Shown: positions 34,178 to 42,814 of the stretch, piece after piece | How the letters are laid out: the number at the start of each line of letters is the position of its first letter | Numbering within the stretch: position 1 is the stretch's first letter | Assembly (NCBI GenBank): GCA_035547515.1 | Contig: DASZUS010000025.1 | Span: 48,279 to 112,278, forward strand | DNA from: DASZTV01 sp035547515 | GTDB lineage: Bacteria > Actinomycetota > Actinomycetes > JAFAQI01 | Direction: 5' to 3' | DNA length: 64,000 bases | Notes under the pieces: model-generated | Told to the model about the DNA's origin: nothing | Databases searched by the model: none | The model's input: only the letters and a program-made list of their open reading frames with translations | Translations under genes and position numbers: made by a program

Positions 34178-34696
34178 TCAGTAGCCGTACCCGCCGCCAC
34201 TCGGCGGCGAGCTCTTCGTGGGAGTGGGCCTGGGTGCTGCCGGGCTGGCGTGACTCGGGCCGCTCGTGGTCTCGACGAACCAGTCGCCGTCGACGTCCTG
34301 TCCTTTGACCTGACCGGCTGCGGTGTCCTCGGCGTACCGGTAGAGGGGGTGCCCGTCGAGTGCGACCTGCAGGCGGCCGTCGGAGCGCCGGATCGTGCCC
34401 AGACCTGGGACTCCGGATGCCTTGTGACCCTTCGCGACGACCAGTGGCGGAAACACCTTGGCGCACTCGCCGTTGCAGACGCTCTTGCCTGCAGGGTCGC
34501 GGGAGAACACGTAGAGGGTCCGCCCGGCACTGGTCGTGAGGACCTTGCCGTACGGCGAGATGGCGCGGGTCTTGACAGTGACGTTGCCCGCCGCCGCAGC
34601 GGAGGAGCCAACCGCGATGACCGTCGCGGCCGAGGTTCCAGTGATGACGAGGCCGGCAGTGAGAGCGGCCCAGCGAGTTGGTTTCATGCCTGCCAT
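34178..34696 (-). CDS. Secreted Lipoprotein_15-type repeat protein
   Basis: This is a 172-residue exported protein with a signal peptide (MKPTRWAALTAGLVITGTSA) and two copies of the COG4315-type secreted repeat. The first is YGKVLTTSAGRTLYVFSRDP with C-N-G-E-C-A-K-V-F-P-P, the second GRLQVALDGHPLYRYAEDTA with DVDGDWFV. It ends in a Pro/Ser/Gly tail. There is no lipobox cysteine. The start may be ATG 34696 or ATG 34687. The paired cysteines in CNGEC suggest a disulfide or a redox or metal role, but the family function is unknown. Confidence 0.85.
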   Translation of the reverse strand: MAGMKPTRWAALTAGLVITGTSAATVIAVGSSAAAAGNVTVKTRAISPYGKVLTTSAGRTLYVFSRDPAGKSVCNGECAKVFPPLVVAKGHKASGVPGLGTIRRSDGRLQVALDGHPLYRYAEDTAAGQVKGQDVDGDWFVETTSGPSHASPAAPRPTPTKSSPPSGGGYGY

Positions 34697-34719
34697 CACG
34701 CACTGCGTGCGCGGCTGGT

Positions 34720-35424
34720 TCAGCGGTGGCGTACCCGGTGACCGAAGCGCCGACGCGCGAGCGCCAGCCACACGTCGCGGTACTGCTTCGCCCGGTGCAG
34801 CTGGTCGCGCAGGCTGGTGCCGGTCACCCGGTGGGCGATCGGCACCGGGCACTCGAGCACCCTCGCGCCGCGCGAGAGCGCATCGATCGTCAGGCCGACC
34901 TCGACGCCGAACCCGGCCGCCAGCGGCTGCACCGCGTCGAAGAGCTCGCGACGGATGCAGCGTTGGCCGGACAGCGGCTGCGTCGGCGTCCACCCCGTCG
35001 CGCGGGTGATGCCGCGGCTGGCCAGGTTGACGACGAAGCCGTGGCCGCCGCCCGGTGCGCCCTTCGGCAGCACCGCGATCGTCATGTCCGCCTCGCCGGC
35101 CAGCACCGGCGCGACGAGCGGGGCCGCCGTGGCGGCGGTCGCTTCCAGGTCGGCGTCGAGGAACAGCAGCGCGGCGTCGTGCCAGCCCGCGGCAGCTGCC
35201 TCAGCCGCGCCGGTCAGCATCGCGGCAGCCTTCCCGCGGCGCCGGCCGTGGCTGACCACTCGCGCCCCGGCGGCGCGCGCCAGCGCCGCGGTGTCATCGC
35301 TCGATCCGTCGTCGGCCACCACGACCGCCGCGACCCCGGGGATCGATGCCGCGCCGCGCACGGTGGCTGCGATGCGCTGTGACTCGTTGAGGGCGGGGAT
35401 CACCACGACGACCTGCTCCGCCAT
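34720..35424 (-). CDS. Family 2 glycosyltransferase
   Basis: This is a 234-residue GT-A fold enzyme. VVVIPALNESQRIAATVRG and VVADDGSSDDTAALARAAGA form the nucleotide-binding start, LLFLDADLE is the DxD-type metal motif, and GQRCIRRELFDAVQ and EVGLTIDALSRGARVLECP belong to the acceptor side. It lacks membrane helices. It resembles dolichol-phosphate-sugar and glucosyl-3-phosphoglycerate synthase-like enzymes; donor and acceptor are unknown. Its ATG is only 17 bases from the divergent sulfotransferase start. Confidence 0.85.
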   Translation of the reverse strand: MAEQVVVVIPALNESQRIAATVRGAASIPGVAAVVVADDGSSDDTAALARAAGARVVSHGRRRGKAAAMLTGAAEAAAAGWHDAALLFLDADLEATAATAAPLVAPVLAGEADMTIAVLPKGAPGGGHGFVVNLASRGITRATGWTPTQPLSGQRCIRRELFDAVQPLAAGFGVEVGLTIDALSRGARVLECPVPIAHRVTGTSLRDQLHRAKQYRDVWLALARRRFGHRVRHR

Positions 35425-35441
35425 GCCGTCACACTGTCACA

Positions 35442-36344
35442 GTGCTTCCGAACTTCGTGGTCGTCGGGGTGAGCCGTGCCGGCACGACGACTGTCTTCAA
35501 CACGCTCTCGAAGCACCCGCAGATCCTCGCTTCCTCGACGAAGGAGACGCGCTACTTCCAGGCCGTGCGCTACGGCGAACCGCTGCCTCCACTCTCGGAG
35601 TACGAGGCTTACTTCCGCCGGTACGCCGGGCAGCCGGTAGTCATGGAGTGCACCCCGGACTACTTCTACGGCGGCGAGCGCACTGCCGCGGCAATCAAGG
35701 AAGCCTGTGACCCGCGGGTTGCCATCATCCTGCGGGAGCCGACCAGCCGGCTGATCTCGTTCTTCCAGTTCATGCAGGGGCGACTGGAGATCCCGGCCGA
35801 CATGACGTTGTCCGAGTACGTCGCGCGCTGCCAGGCGCTGTCCGCCGAGGAGGCCGACACCCGGGCGGGCAACAACTACACGGCGCTGTGGGGCGGCCAG
35901 TACGCGCGGTGGCTGCCCGCATGGCTCGCGGCGTACCCGGACCGCTGCGACATCTTCTTCTTCGACGACTTGGTCAGCGACCCCCTCGGCCTGCTGGCCG
36001 AGCAGTGCCGACGCCTGGGCATCGACCCCGCGCTGCTGCCCGCTGCGGTCCCCGCCGACAACTCCGCGCCGGCCTACCGCAGCCGGGTCGCGCAGCGAGC
36101 GGCAGCGGCGGCTGCGCGGCTCGGCCGCGGCGTGCTCCACCGCTACCCCCGCCTCTACTCGACGGCGCGACGCAGCTACGAGGCGGTCAACAAGGCCGAC
36201 CCGCCGAAGGCAGACGTGCCGCCGACGTTGCGCCGTCAGGTCGACGCGATCTACCGGCCCTGGAACAACCAGCTGCGCGGCCAGCTGCTTGCGGCGGGCG
36301 TCACGAACCTGCCGGCTTGGCTGGCGAGCACGGAGGAGGGCTGA
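35442..36344 (+). CDS. PAPS-dependent sulfotransferase family protein
   Basis: This enzyme is predicted to transfer sulfate from PAPS to a hydroxyl or amine on a sugar, lipid or small molecule. The 300 residues show the 5'-phosphosulfate loop VGVSRAGTTTVFNTLSKHP at the N-terminus and the 3'-phosphate motif LREPTSRLISFFQF near residue 98-111. FFFDDLVSDPLGLLAEQ and a C-terminal IYRPWNNQLRGQL complete the heparan-sulfotransferase-like pattern. The GTG start is at 35442, very close to the divergent glycosyltransferase start. A co-directional thioesterase overlaps its stop. A glycosyltransferase beside a sulfotransferase suggests a sulfated glycoconjugate (inference). Confidence 0.87.
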   Translation: MLPNFVVVGVSRAGTTTVFNTLSKHPQILASSTKETRYFQAVRYGEPLPPLSEYEAYFRRYAGQPVVMECTPDYFYGGERTAAAIKEACDPRVAIILREPTSRLISFFQFMQGRLEIPADMTLSEYVARCQALSAEEADTRAGNNYTALWGGQYARWLPAWLAAYPDRCDIFFFDDLVSDPLGLLAEQCRRLGIDPALLPAAVPADNSAPAYRSRVAQRAAAAAARLGRGVLHRYPRLYSTARRSYEAVNKADPPKADVPPTLRRQVDAIYRPWNNQLRGQLLAAGVTNLPAWLASTEEG

Positions 36345-36751
36345 TGGCAGACGGCCGGGAGATCATGCGCGGCTTCATCCCAGCCTCGCCGCTGGTGGCA
36401 CTGCTGGGAATCCAGATCGTGTCGCTCGGTGACGACGAGGCGACGCTGTCGCTTCCGTACCGCCCAGAGCTGACCACGGTCGGCGAGGTCGTGCACGGCG
36501 GCGCGATCGCGGCGCTGGCCGACACCGCCGTGATGGCCGCCTGCTGGTGCTACGACGATCCTCCGGAATCGCTGCGCGGCAGCACCGTCGACCTGACGGT
36601 GCACTACCTCGCGCCGGCGCTGGCGAGCGACTTGTCGGCTCACGCGCGCGTCCTGCGGCGCGGCCGGCGAATCTGCCACGTCGGTGCCGCCGTCACCGAT
36701 AGCGGCGGCACCGAGGTGGCGCACGCGGTCGGCACCTACCAGATCGGCTGA
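36344..36751 (+). CDS. PaaI-family hotdog thioesterase
   Basis: This is a 135-residue hotdog-fold protein of the PaaI/YdiI type, usually acyl-CoA thioesterases. It has FIPASPLVALLGIQIVSLGD, the active-site region TVGEVVHGGAIAALADTAVM with the conserved VVHGG, and GSTVDLTVHYLAPALASDL. The ATG overlaps the sulfotransferase stop by one base, with a strong GGAGGAGGG just upstream. Acyl substrate unknown. Confidence 0.9.
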   Translation: MADGREIMRGFIPASPLVALLGIQIVSLGDDEATLSLPYRPELTTVGEVVHGGAIAALADTAVMAACWCYDDPPESLRGSTVDLTVHYLAPALASDLSAHARVLRRGRRICHVGAAVTDSGGTEVAHAVGTYQIG

Positions 36752-36756
36752 CCTGG

Positions 36757-38112
36757 TCAGCTGCGGATGTCGAGGACCATCGGCATGCCGTGAGCCGGCC
36801 GCAAGGTCACCGATGCCCGGATCCCGACCCTCGCGCCGGGCGCGAGCGACGGTCGCCACTTCGGGACCAGGACGGCCAGGGCAAGGACCGCCTCCGTCCA
36901 GGCGAACGACTGGCCGATGCAGGCATGGGCTCCTGCGCCGAAAGGCAGGTATGCGCCGCGGGGCTGACCGGGAGCCTTGTCGTCGTACCGGCCATCGGCG
37001 TTGAGCCATCGCTGCGGGCGGAACGACTTCGGATCCGGCCACCAGCGGTCGTCGCGATGGACGACCCACAGCGGGGTCAGGATCAGATCGCCGACGGCAG
37101 GGCGGTATGGGCCGAGCGACAGCTCGCCGGTCACCTGGCGTTCGTTGATCCAGGCAGGAGGCCGGACCCGCATCGCCTCGGCGACGACCGCCTGGGTGAA
37201 GTGCAGCCGCTCGATGTCATGGAAGGTCGGCGCGCGGTCGCCGACGACCGCGACGATCTCCTGGCACACCCGGTCGGCGGCAGCCGGATGCTGGTCGAGC
37301 AGCCACCACAGCCAGGTGAGTGTCACAGCCGTCGTTTCGTGGCCGGCGATGAGGAGCGTCAGCAGCTCGTCGCGTACGTCGTCGTCGGAGAGCTGCGGCA
37401 AGTCCTCGACCGCGTTGCGCAGTGACCGGACGAGCTCTGCTTCGCTCGTCGTCGCGCCCTGCTGCGCGACGTCGACGAGAAGGGCGATCGACCGCCGTAG
37501 CCAACCGAAGCCGGGCACCGGCTTGTCGGCAAGCCACTCGACCCGCGGCAGGAACATCAGCGGCATCGCTCGCATCATCCGCTCGACCGCCTTGCCGACC
37601 GACGGCGCGAGAGCGCGCCCGTCGACGCCGAGCACGGCGCGCCCGATCGCATCCATCGTGAGCGCCGCCATGTCGCGGTCCATCTGGACGGTGGCTCCGC
37701 TGCGCCACCCGGCATCGGTCGCCCGCGCCGCAGTCACGATGCTCTCGGCGTAGGCCTCGAGGCGCTCGCGGTGGAACGCCGGCTGCATCTGCCGCCGGCG
37801 CAGCCGATGCTCGGGCCCCTCGGTCGTCAGCAGGCTGCGCCCGATGATCAGGGTGAGCTTGCGGAACGAGCCGCTTCGCCCGACCACGTCGGGCGGGGAC
37901 GTCAGGATCTGGCGGATCCAGGTCGGCTCGGTGACGACCCAGCACGTGTCGCCCGCGAACCGGAAGCGGACCAGGCCCTGGCCCCGGGCGACTTCGCCGA
38001 TCTCGTCCCACAGGTCGGCGCTGCGCGTGCGATCGAGCGACCAGAGCACGCGTCGCGGAGAGAACCGGAAGTCCGGTGGCTGGGTCATCGGGCCGGCGTC
38101 AATGACGGCCAT
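36757..38112 (-). CDS. Cytochrome P450
   Basis: This is a heme monooxygenase of 451 residues. The I-helix oxygen-activation motif is AGHETT (256-261), the K-helix ExxR is EAMR (312-315), FRPQRW is the PERF-like region, and the heme-ligand loop PFGAGAHACIG has C398. It has no membrane anchor and would use separate ferredoxin and reductase partners; an FprA-like reductase lies at 59757. ATG 38112 is given; ATG 38088 (MTQPPDF) is an equally good start. A substrate cannot be predicted. Confidence 0.93.
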   Translation of the reverse strand: MAVIDAGPMTQPPDFRFSPRRVLWSLDRTRSADLWDEIGEVARGQGLVRFRFAGDTCWVVTEPTWIRQILTSPPDVVGRSGSFRKLTLIIGRSLLTTEGPEHRLRRRQMQPAFHRERLEAYAESIVTAARATDAGWRSGATVQMDRDMAALTMDAIGRAVLGVDGRALAPSVGKAVERMMRAMPLMFLPRVEWLADKPVPGFGWLRRSIALLVDVAQQGATTSEAELVRSLRNAVEDLPQLSDDDVRDELLTLLIAGHETTAVTLTWLWWLLDQHPAAADRVCQEIVAVVGDRAPTFHDIERLHFTQAVVAEAMRVRPPAWINERQVTGELSLGPYRPAVGDLILTPLWVVHRDDRWWPDPKSFRPQRWLNADGRYDDKAPGQPRGAYLPFGAGAHACIGQSFAWTEAVLALAVLVPKWRPSLAPGARVGIRASVTLRPAHGMPMVLDIRS

Positions 38113-38175
38113 GGCCGAACCATAACGCTCGCTGAGACGCCCGGATCTGTGAGATGGACGACACCGTGAGGCATG

Positions 38176-38248
38176 GGGGCAAAGTGGCTTTACCCACCGA
38201 GATTGCGCGTGGAATCGCCTGATCGAGGCGGTAAAGCCACTTTGCCCC
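38176..38248. repeat. Perfect 19-bp inverted repeat (long hairpin)
   Basis: GGGGCAAAGTGGCTTTACC (38176-38194) and its exact reverse complement (38230-38248) flank a 35-base loop. It lies between the leftward small membrane protein gene and the leftward P450 gene, downstream of the second ABC operon. It could be a terminator for that operon or a copy of a dispersed palindromic repeat. Arm length and perfection exceed a normal terminator. Confidence 0.75.
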
Positions 38249-38256
38249 GACGGCGC

Positions 38257-38517
38257 TCAGGTGTCGAAGCGGCCTTGGGTGCTCGCCCGGATCAGGAACC
38301 GCAGCGTGAGAGCTGACAGCCCAAGCTCGAGTACGGCGCCAAGGGCGAGCACCAGCCGGAGCCACCACCCGTCGGCGGCTACTGCGAAGACCGAGAGCAC
38401 CGACACGGCGCACATGGTCCAGATCACCGTGAGCGCGACGCCGTACGGTCGCAGGCCGCGCCACATGCCGAGCCAGGCGTTGTTGACCTCGCTGATGTCG
38501 AACATGCGGTTGCTCAT
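38257..38517 (-). CDS. Small two-helix membrane protein
   Basis: This is an 86-residue protein with two predicted membrane helices (about 26-48 and 51-75: VALTVIWTMCAVSVLSVFAV and WWLRLVLALGAVLELGLSAL) and short charged ends. It is the last gene of the LivHM-LivG-LivF operon, 13 bases after livF. No known family. The start at ATG 38517 (MSNRMFDISEVNNAW) is preferred over an upstream ATG inside livF. It could be an accessory subunit (inference). Confidence 0.65.
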   Translation of the reverse strand: MSNRMFDISEVNNAWLGMWRGLRPYGVALTVIWTMCAVSVLSVFAVAADGWWLRLVLALGAVLELGLSALTLRFLIRASTQGRFDT

Positions 38518-38530
38518 GGCCACATCCGTC

Positions 38531-39241
38531 CTACAAGTAGCTGATGCCCGCTCCCGCACCTTGCAACTCCGCAGGCTCACCGACGAAGGTGATCGAGCCC
38601 TTTGCCATGACGTAGCAGATGTCGGCCAGCCGCAGGGCGTACTGCGTGTACTGCTCGACCAGCACGATCGTCGTGCCGTCGCGCTTGAGGTGCTCGACCG
38701 CGTCGTAGAGCTTCTGGACGATCAGCGGCGCGAGCCCGGCCGAGATCTCGTCCATCATCAGCACCTTCGGGTTGGCCAGGAACGCCCGGCTCATCGCGAG
38801 CATCTGCTGCTCCCCGCCGGACAGCGTCCCCGCACGTTGCCCGCGTCGGCCCGCGAGCACCGGGAAGATCTCGTCCACCCGCGCGAGCTGTTTGCGCCGC
38901 CACGCCTTGTCGACGCCCTGCGCCGACTCGGCAGCCAGCTCGAGGTTCTCGCCCACCGACAACCCGGGGAACACCCCTCGGCCGTCGGGGATCAGCGTCA
39001 ACCCGCGCTGCGCGCGGTGGTACGTCGAAAGGGCGTCGATCGGCTGCCCGAACAGCCGCACCGAACCGGCGGTGGTCGACACCGTGCCGGTCAACGCGCC
39101 GAGCGTGCTCGTCTTGCCCGCGCCGTTCGGGCCGAGCAGGGCGACCGTCGAGCCCTCGGGCACCTCGAGCGAGAGGTCGTGGACGACGGTGACCTTCCCG
39201 TAGCCGGCACACAGTCCGTCGGTCGACAGGGCCAGCGTCAT
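38531..39241 (-). CDS. livF: Branched-chain amino acid-type ABC ATPase LivF
   Basis: This is a 236-residue ATPase. Walker A is GPNGAGKTS, the signature is TLSGGEQQMLAMSRAF, Walker B is VLMMDEISAGLAP, and the switch region is VLVEQYTQYAL with glutamine where many ABC proteins have histidine, as usual in LivF. The ATG overlaps the livG stop (ATGA, 39238-39241). It works with LivG and the fused LivHM permease. The transported compound is unknown. Confidence 0.92.
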   Translation of the reverse strand: MTLALSTDGLCAGYGKVTVVHDLSLEVPEGSTVALLGPNGAGKTSTLGALTGTVSTTAGSVRLFGQPIDALSTYHRAQRGLTLIPDGRGVFPGLSVGENLELAAESAQGVDKAWRRKQLARVDEIFPVLAGRRGQRAGTLSGGEQQMLAMSRAFLANPKVLMMDEISAGLAPLIVQKLYDAVEHLKRDGTTIVLVEQYTQYALRLADICYVMAKGSITFVGEPAELQGAGAGISYL

Positions 39242-40032
39242 GCGTCCACCACCGCGTCCTCGTTCAGCTCGGAGCCGAGGTACGCGGCTCGTACGCCGGG
39301 GTCCTTGCGGACCTGCGCGGGGGTGCCCTGCGCGATCATCCGGCCGAAGTCGAGCACGTAGATCTGGCTCGACAACGCCATCACCAGCTCGATGTCGTGC
39401 TCGACCAGCAGGATCGTCATGCCGAGATCGGCAAGCGAGCTGAGCACCGAGTGCAACCGCTCGGTCTCCGCGTTGGACAGCCCGCTCGCCGGCTCGTCGA
39501 GCAGCAGCACCTTCGGGTCGGTACACAGCGCACGCGCGAGCTCGACCAGTCGCGACAGCCCCGTCGGCAGCGATCCGGCGGGTCGGTCGGCAAGGTCGGC
39601 GATGCCGACCAGATCCATCGCCTCCCGGACCTGGCGCAGCACGCCTGGGTTGTCCGGATGCCGCAGCGAGAACAGGTCACGCCATACGTGCTGGCTCGCC
39701 CGGCCCTCGACGGCGACCTGCAGGTTCTCGGAGACCGACAGGCCGCCGAAGAGCTCGAGGATCTGGAACGTCCGCGCCATCCCGGCACGTGCCCGCTTGT
39801 CGGGCGTCATGCCCTTGAGGCTTCGCCCGCCGAGGGAGACCGACCCGCGCTCCGGGCTCAGGATCCCGCTGATCGCGTGGAACATCGTGGTCTTGCCCGC
39901 GCCGTTCGGCCCGATCAACGAGGTGACCTCGCCGGGCCGCGCGGTCAGGCTCGCGTTGTTCACGGCGACGAACCCGCCGAAGCGCACCGTGATGTCGCGC
40001 GCCTCGAGGACCGCACCGCGAAGCTCGCTCAC
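39238..40032 (-). CDS. livG: Branched-chain amino acid-type ABC ATPase LivG
   Basis: This is a 264-residue ATPase with Walker A GPNGAGKTT, Walker B VLLLDEPASGLS and switch LLVEHDIELVMAL. The signature is LPTGLSRLVELARAL, a relaxed form often seen in LivG proteins. The C-terminal tail DPGVRAAYLGSELNED is also LivG-like. It overlaps both neighbours by 4 bases (with livHM at 40029-40032, with livF at 39238-39241), so the three are translationally coupled. Confidence 0.92.
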   Translation of the reverse strand: MSELRGAVLEARDITVRFGGFVAVNNASLTARPGEVTSLIGPNGAGKTTMFHAISGILSPERGSVSLGGRSLKGMTPDKRARAGMARTFQILELFGGLSVSENLQVAVEGRASQHVWRDLFSLRHPDNPGVLRQVREAMDLVGIADLADRPAGSLPTGLSRLVELARALCTDPKVLLLDEPASGLSNAETERLHSVLSSLADLGMTILLVEHDIELVMALSSQIYVLDFGRMIAQGTPAQVRKDPGVRAAYLGSELNEDAVVDA

Positions 40033-42239
40033 GAGTCGCTCCCGGCGAGCAGCCGCTTCGCGAACGCCGACGGCTGCAGGTCATGGCCCGGCGGCGGCGC
40101 CTGCTCGACGGCGCGATGACGCAGCGCGAACTCCGCCAGGCTCCGCTGCGCGGGCGAGGGTCCGACCCCGTCGCCGCGGACGTAGCGGAGCACCGTGCCG
40201 ATGACCCCGCCGGGCAGGTAGCCGATCAGCACCGCGATGGCACCGATGACGATCAGGCTCGAGCCGGTCTTCCCGGTGGCGACGTCGACGGCGACGTACA
40301 GCGTCGCCGCAAGAACTGCGCTCGACCGGTAAGACAGCCCGAACACGACAACCGCGCCGAACCAGTAGAGGCTGAACAGCGGCGAGAACGGCCCGTCTGG
40401 GTTCACGTTAAGTGTGCCCTGCTGCTGGACGATCAGGCTGCCGCCGATCGCAGCGATAAAGGCACTGGCACCGAAGATCAGCAGCTTGTATCGGCGCAGC
40501 GAGATTCCCACACTGACCGCGCCGCGCTCGCTGTCGCGCATCGCGCCGAGCACCCGGCCGAGAGAGCCGCTACGCAGGTTGCGCACCAGCAGCAGCACCA
40601 GGCCGAGCACGACGAGCTCGTAGTAGAGAAACGTCCGGTCGCCCGACAGCGACCACCCGAACAGGTTCGGTCGGTTGCTGTTACGGCCGCTGGTCCAGCT
40701 CGGGTTCTGGAAGATGAACGCGTCCACACACTGCGCGAAAGCGAGCGTGATCAGTCCCAGGATCAGGCCGCGGCGCCGCAGCGCCGGGTAGCCCACGATG
40801 ACGCCGATCGGAATCACCACCACGGCCCCGACCAGCATCGCGAGAATCACCGGAAAGTGCGGGATGGAGGTGTTGTACGGCAGCGGCAGCAGACCGTTCT
40901 GCAGCCGCACGGTGATGTAGGCGCCTAGCCCGCCGAAGGCCGCCGACGCAAGAGAGAGGTGGCCGCTGAACCCGGTGATCGCCACGATCGACAGGAACGC
41001 GACGGAGTACGCCACGACCTGCTGGGCGGTCACCAGGTTCTGACCCGACAGCAATGCCGGTACGACGATCGCCACCAGTGCGGCGACGAGCAGGCCCTGC
41101 AACGTCGCCGCGGTGCTGCGCCGCCCGATCCGGCTGAAGGTCGCCGTCACGACGCCAGCCGTGCCGCCGCCACCGGACTCATCGAGGTTGCGGTAGATCA
41201 GCAGGAAGACGACGGTCGTGAGCACCGGGATCTGCACCACGATGTTCGCGTTGACTCCCGGCAGCCAGCTCAGCCAGTGCGGGTAGCGCGGCGTCACGAG
41301 GGCGGACCCGAGACTGCTGACCAGCCCGAGTCCGAGCCCGGCAGCTACCGCCGTTCCGATGTTGCGGAGTCGCGCGACCACCGCGACGCCGATGATCTGC
41401 AGCACCTGTAGTGAGAGTGCGCCGTTCTGCAGCCCGACCGTCGGCGAGTCGAGTACGCCGGCAAGAGCCGCGAAACCGGCCGCGATGGCGTAGGACAGCA
41501 TCGAGATCCGGTTGGCGTTGACGACGAACAACTCCGCGAGGCCGCGGCGGTCGACCACCGCGCGGACCTGGCGTCCGAGTGCGGTATAGCGGAAGACCAG
41601 GACCAGCCCGCCCGCGGCGCCAGCGATCATCGCGACGTTGCCGACGACGGCCCATGAGATGGAGACGGCGCTCGCGCCGCTGCCGACCTGGAAGGCTTGG
41701 GAGAGCGGGAAGACGTTCTTGGGCTGGTAGCTGGTCTCGCCGTAGATCACGCCGCCGATGCCCAGCAGCAGGATGAGCACGCCGAGGTTCGCGACGAGCT
41801 TCTCCGCCGTACCCGCCGAGCGACGGTCGAGCGGGCGGAACACGATCAGGTCCATCAGCGCGCCGATCGCGGGACCGATGAGCACGACGACGAGGATCAG
41901 CGACAGCCAGACGGGTACGCCGTCGTTGCTCGTGAACTCGTACATGACGAACGCGCACGCGGTGGCGATGCCGGCGAACGCGAAGTTGAAGACGCCGGTC
42001 GCGCGATAGGCAACCACAAGCCCGGTGCCGCCGAGTGCGGCCACGGCACCGATCGACAGGCCTGCGGCGATCTGCTGGCCGTAGTAGGACCAGTCGCCGG
42101 GATCGGCGGCGTAGACCCAGAGCAGGAACAGGATCGCCGCGAGCACACCCCAGTGGCGCAGCCGCGCCGGGACGGCGGCGAGCACTCGGCTGCCGCCGTG
42201 AGCGGCGCCCGAGTCGGCGAGCCGTGGGTCGAGAGTCAT
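40029..42239 (-). CDS. Fused LivH-LivM permease
   Basis: This is a 736-residue membrane protein joining both permease subunits of a branched-chain-amino-acid-type importer. The LivH-like half (about 45-345) contains AYRATGVFNFAFAGIATACA and MDLIVFRPLDRR. The LivM-like half (about 370-690) contains AITGFSGHLSLASAAFGGLGAYI and GLILGLITLAFAQCVDAFIF, and ends GYLPGGVIGTV. A 45-residue hydrophilic tail follows. The ATPases are separate genes here, unlike the four-part chain at 17903-21703. It is first in the livG-livF direction, with the Ada-like and exported proteins just upstream. Confidence 0.92.
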   Translation of the reverse strand: MTLDPRLADSGAAHGGSRVLAAVPARLRHWGVLAAILFLLWVYAADPGDWSYYGQQIAAGLSIGAVAALGGTGLVVAYRATGVFNFAFAGIATACAFVMYEFTSNDGVPVWLSLILVVVLIGPAIGALMDLIVFRPLDRRSAGTAEKLVANLGVLILLLGIGGVIYGETSYQPKNVFPLSQAFQVGSGASAVSISWAVVGNVAMIAGAAGGLVLVFRYTALGRQVRAVVDRRGLAELFVVNANRISMLSYAIAAGFAALAGVLDSPTVGLQNGALSLQVLQIIGVAVVARLRNIGTAVAAGLGLGLVSSLGSALVTPRYPHWLSWLPGVNANIVVQIPVLTTVVFLLIYRNLDESGGGGTAGVVTATFSRIGRRSTAATLQGLLVAALVAIVVPALLSGQNLVTAQQVVAYSVAFLSIVAITGFSGHLSLASAAFGGLGAYITVRLQNGLLPLPYNTSIPHFPVILAMLVGAVVVIPIGVIVGYPALRRRGLILGLITLAFAQCVDAFIFQNPSWTSGRNSNRPNLFGWSLSGDRTFLYYELVVLGLVLLLVRNLRSGSLGRVLGAMRDSERGAVSVGISLRRYKLLIFGASAFIAAIGGSLIVQQQGTLNVNPDGPFSPLFSLYWFGAVVVFGLSYRSSAVLAATLYVAVDVATGKTGSSLIVIGAIAVLIGYLPGGVIGTVLRYVRGDGVGPSPAQRSLAEFALRHRAVEQAPPPGHDLQPSAFAKRLLAGSDS

Positions 42240-42254
42240 CGAGTCGCCGGAGTC

Positions 42255-42797
42255 CTACGCGGCGTCGGGGTGGCACATCCGGCAGGGACGCAACCCTCGG
42301 CTGGCGACCTCGCCGCGGCTGATCTCCTCGGCCTGCTTGCCGGCCACCATCGCGCAGTCGGGAAGGTGGTAGCTGGCGCCGCGCGCCACCGCGCGGAACG
42401 GCTTGGACGTGCTGCGCGCGGTCGCCGCGGGCGCATCGGCAACCGCGTCGCTGCGAGCGAGCAGGACGGCGTGCAGCTCAGCAACCATCTCCTCGAGCCG
42501 GTCGAGCCGGCCGGAGTCGCGACGCAGGTCGTTGATCATGAAGATCCGGTTTCCGATCGCGACCAGTACGACGCCGAGCAGCCCGGCGCTGGCGAGGTAG
42601 GGCAGCTGCTTGGCGACGAGCGCCTGCCCGGAGACGCCGTACCACCCCACGAACAGCGCGATCAGCCCCGCGGCGATGAACAGGTAGCCGAGATAGGGGC
42701 GGATGCCTTCGATCAGCCAGGCGAAGCCGACCGACGGGGTGACCTCGACCCGGTTCGGGTCAGTCGTCCTCATCGGTTCGGCTTGTGCGGATGCCAT
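42255..42797 (-). CDS. Membrane protein with Ada-type zinc-binding-like C-terminus
   Basis: This is a 180-residue protein with two predicted membrane helices (about 32-50 and 66-85), a short coiled-coil segment (RLDRLEEMVAELHAVLLA), and a C-terminal cysteine motif YHLPDCAMV with LRPCRMCHPDAA. The spacing of C, C and C-H-P resembles the small zinc domain of Ada and related proteins. It sits 15 bases before livHM and 17 bases after the exported protein gene, within the second ABC operon. Metal binding and a link to transport are inference. Confidence 0.7.
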   Translation of the reverse strand: MASAQAEPMRTTDPNRVEVTPSVGFAWLIEGIRPYLGYLFIAAGLIALFVGWYGVSGQALVAKQLPYLASAGLLGVVLVAIGNRIFMINDLRRDSGRLDRLEEMVAELHAVLLARSDAVADAPAATARSTSKPFRAVARGASYHLPDCAMVAGKQAEEISRGEVASRGLRPCRMCHPDAA

Positions 42798-42814
42798 CGT
42801 CTCCAGTCCCTTCG

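Noticed and set aside
38120..38126. CCATAAC upstream of the P450 gene as a third site of the oxygenase TetR
   Set aside because: Only a half-site is present; no GTTATGG follows at the right spacing.
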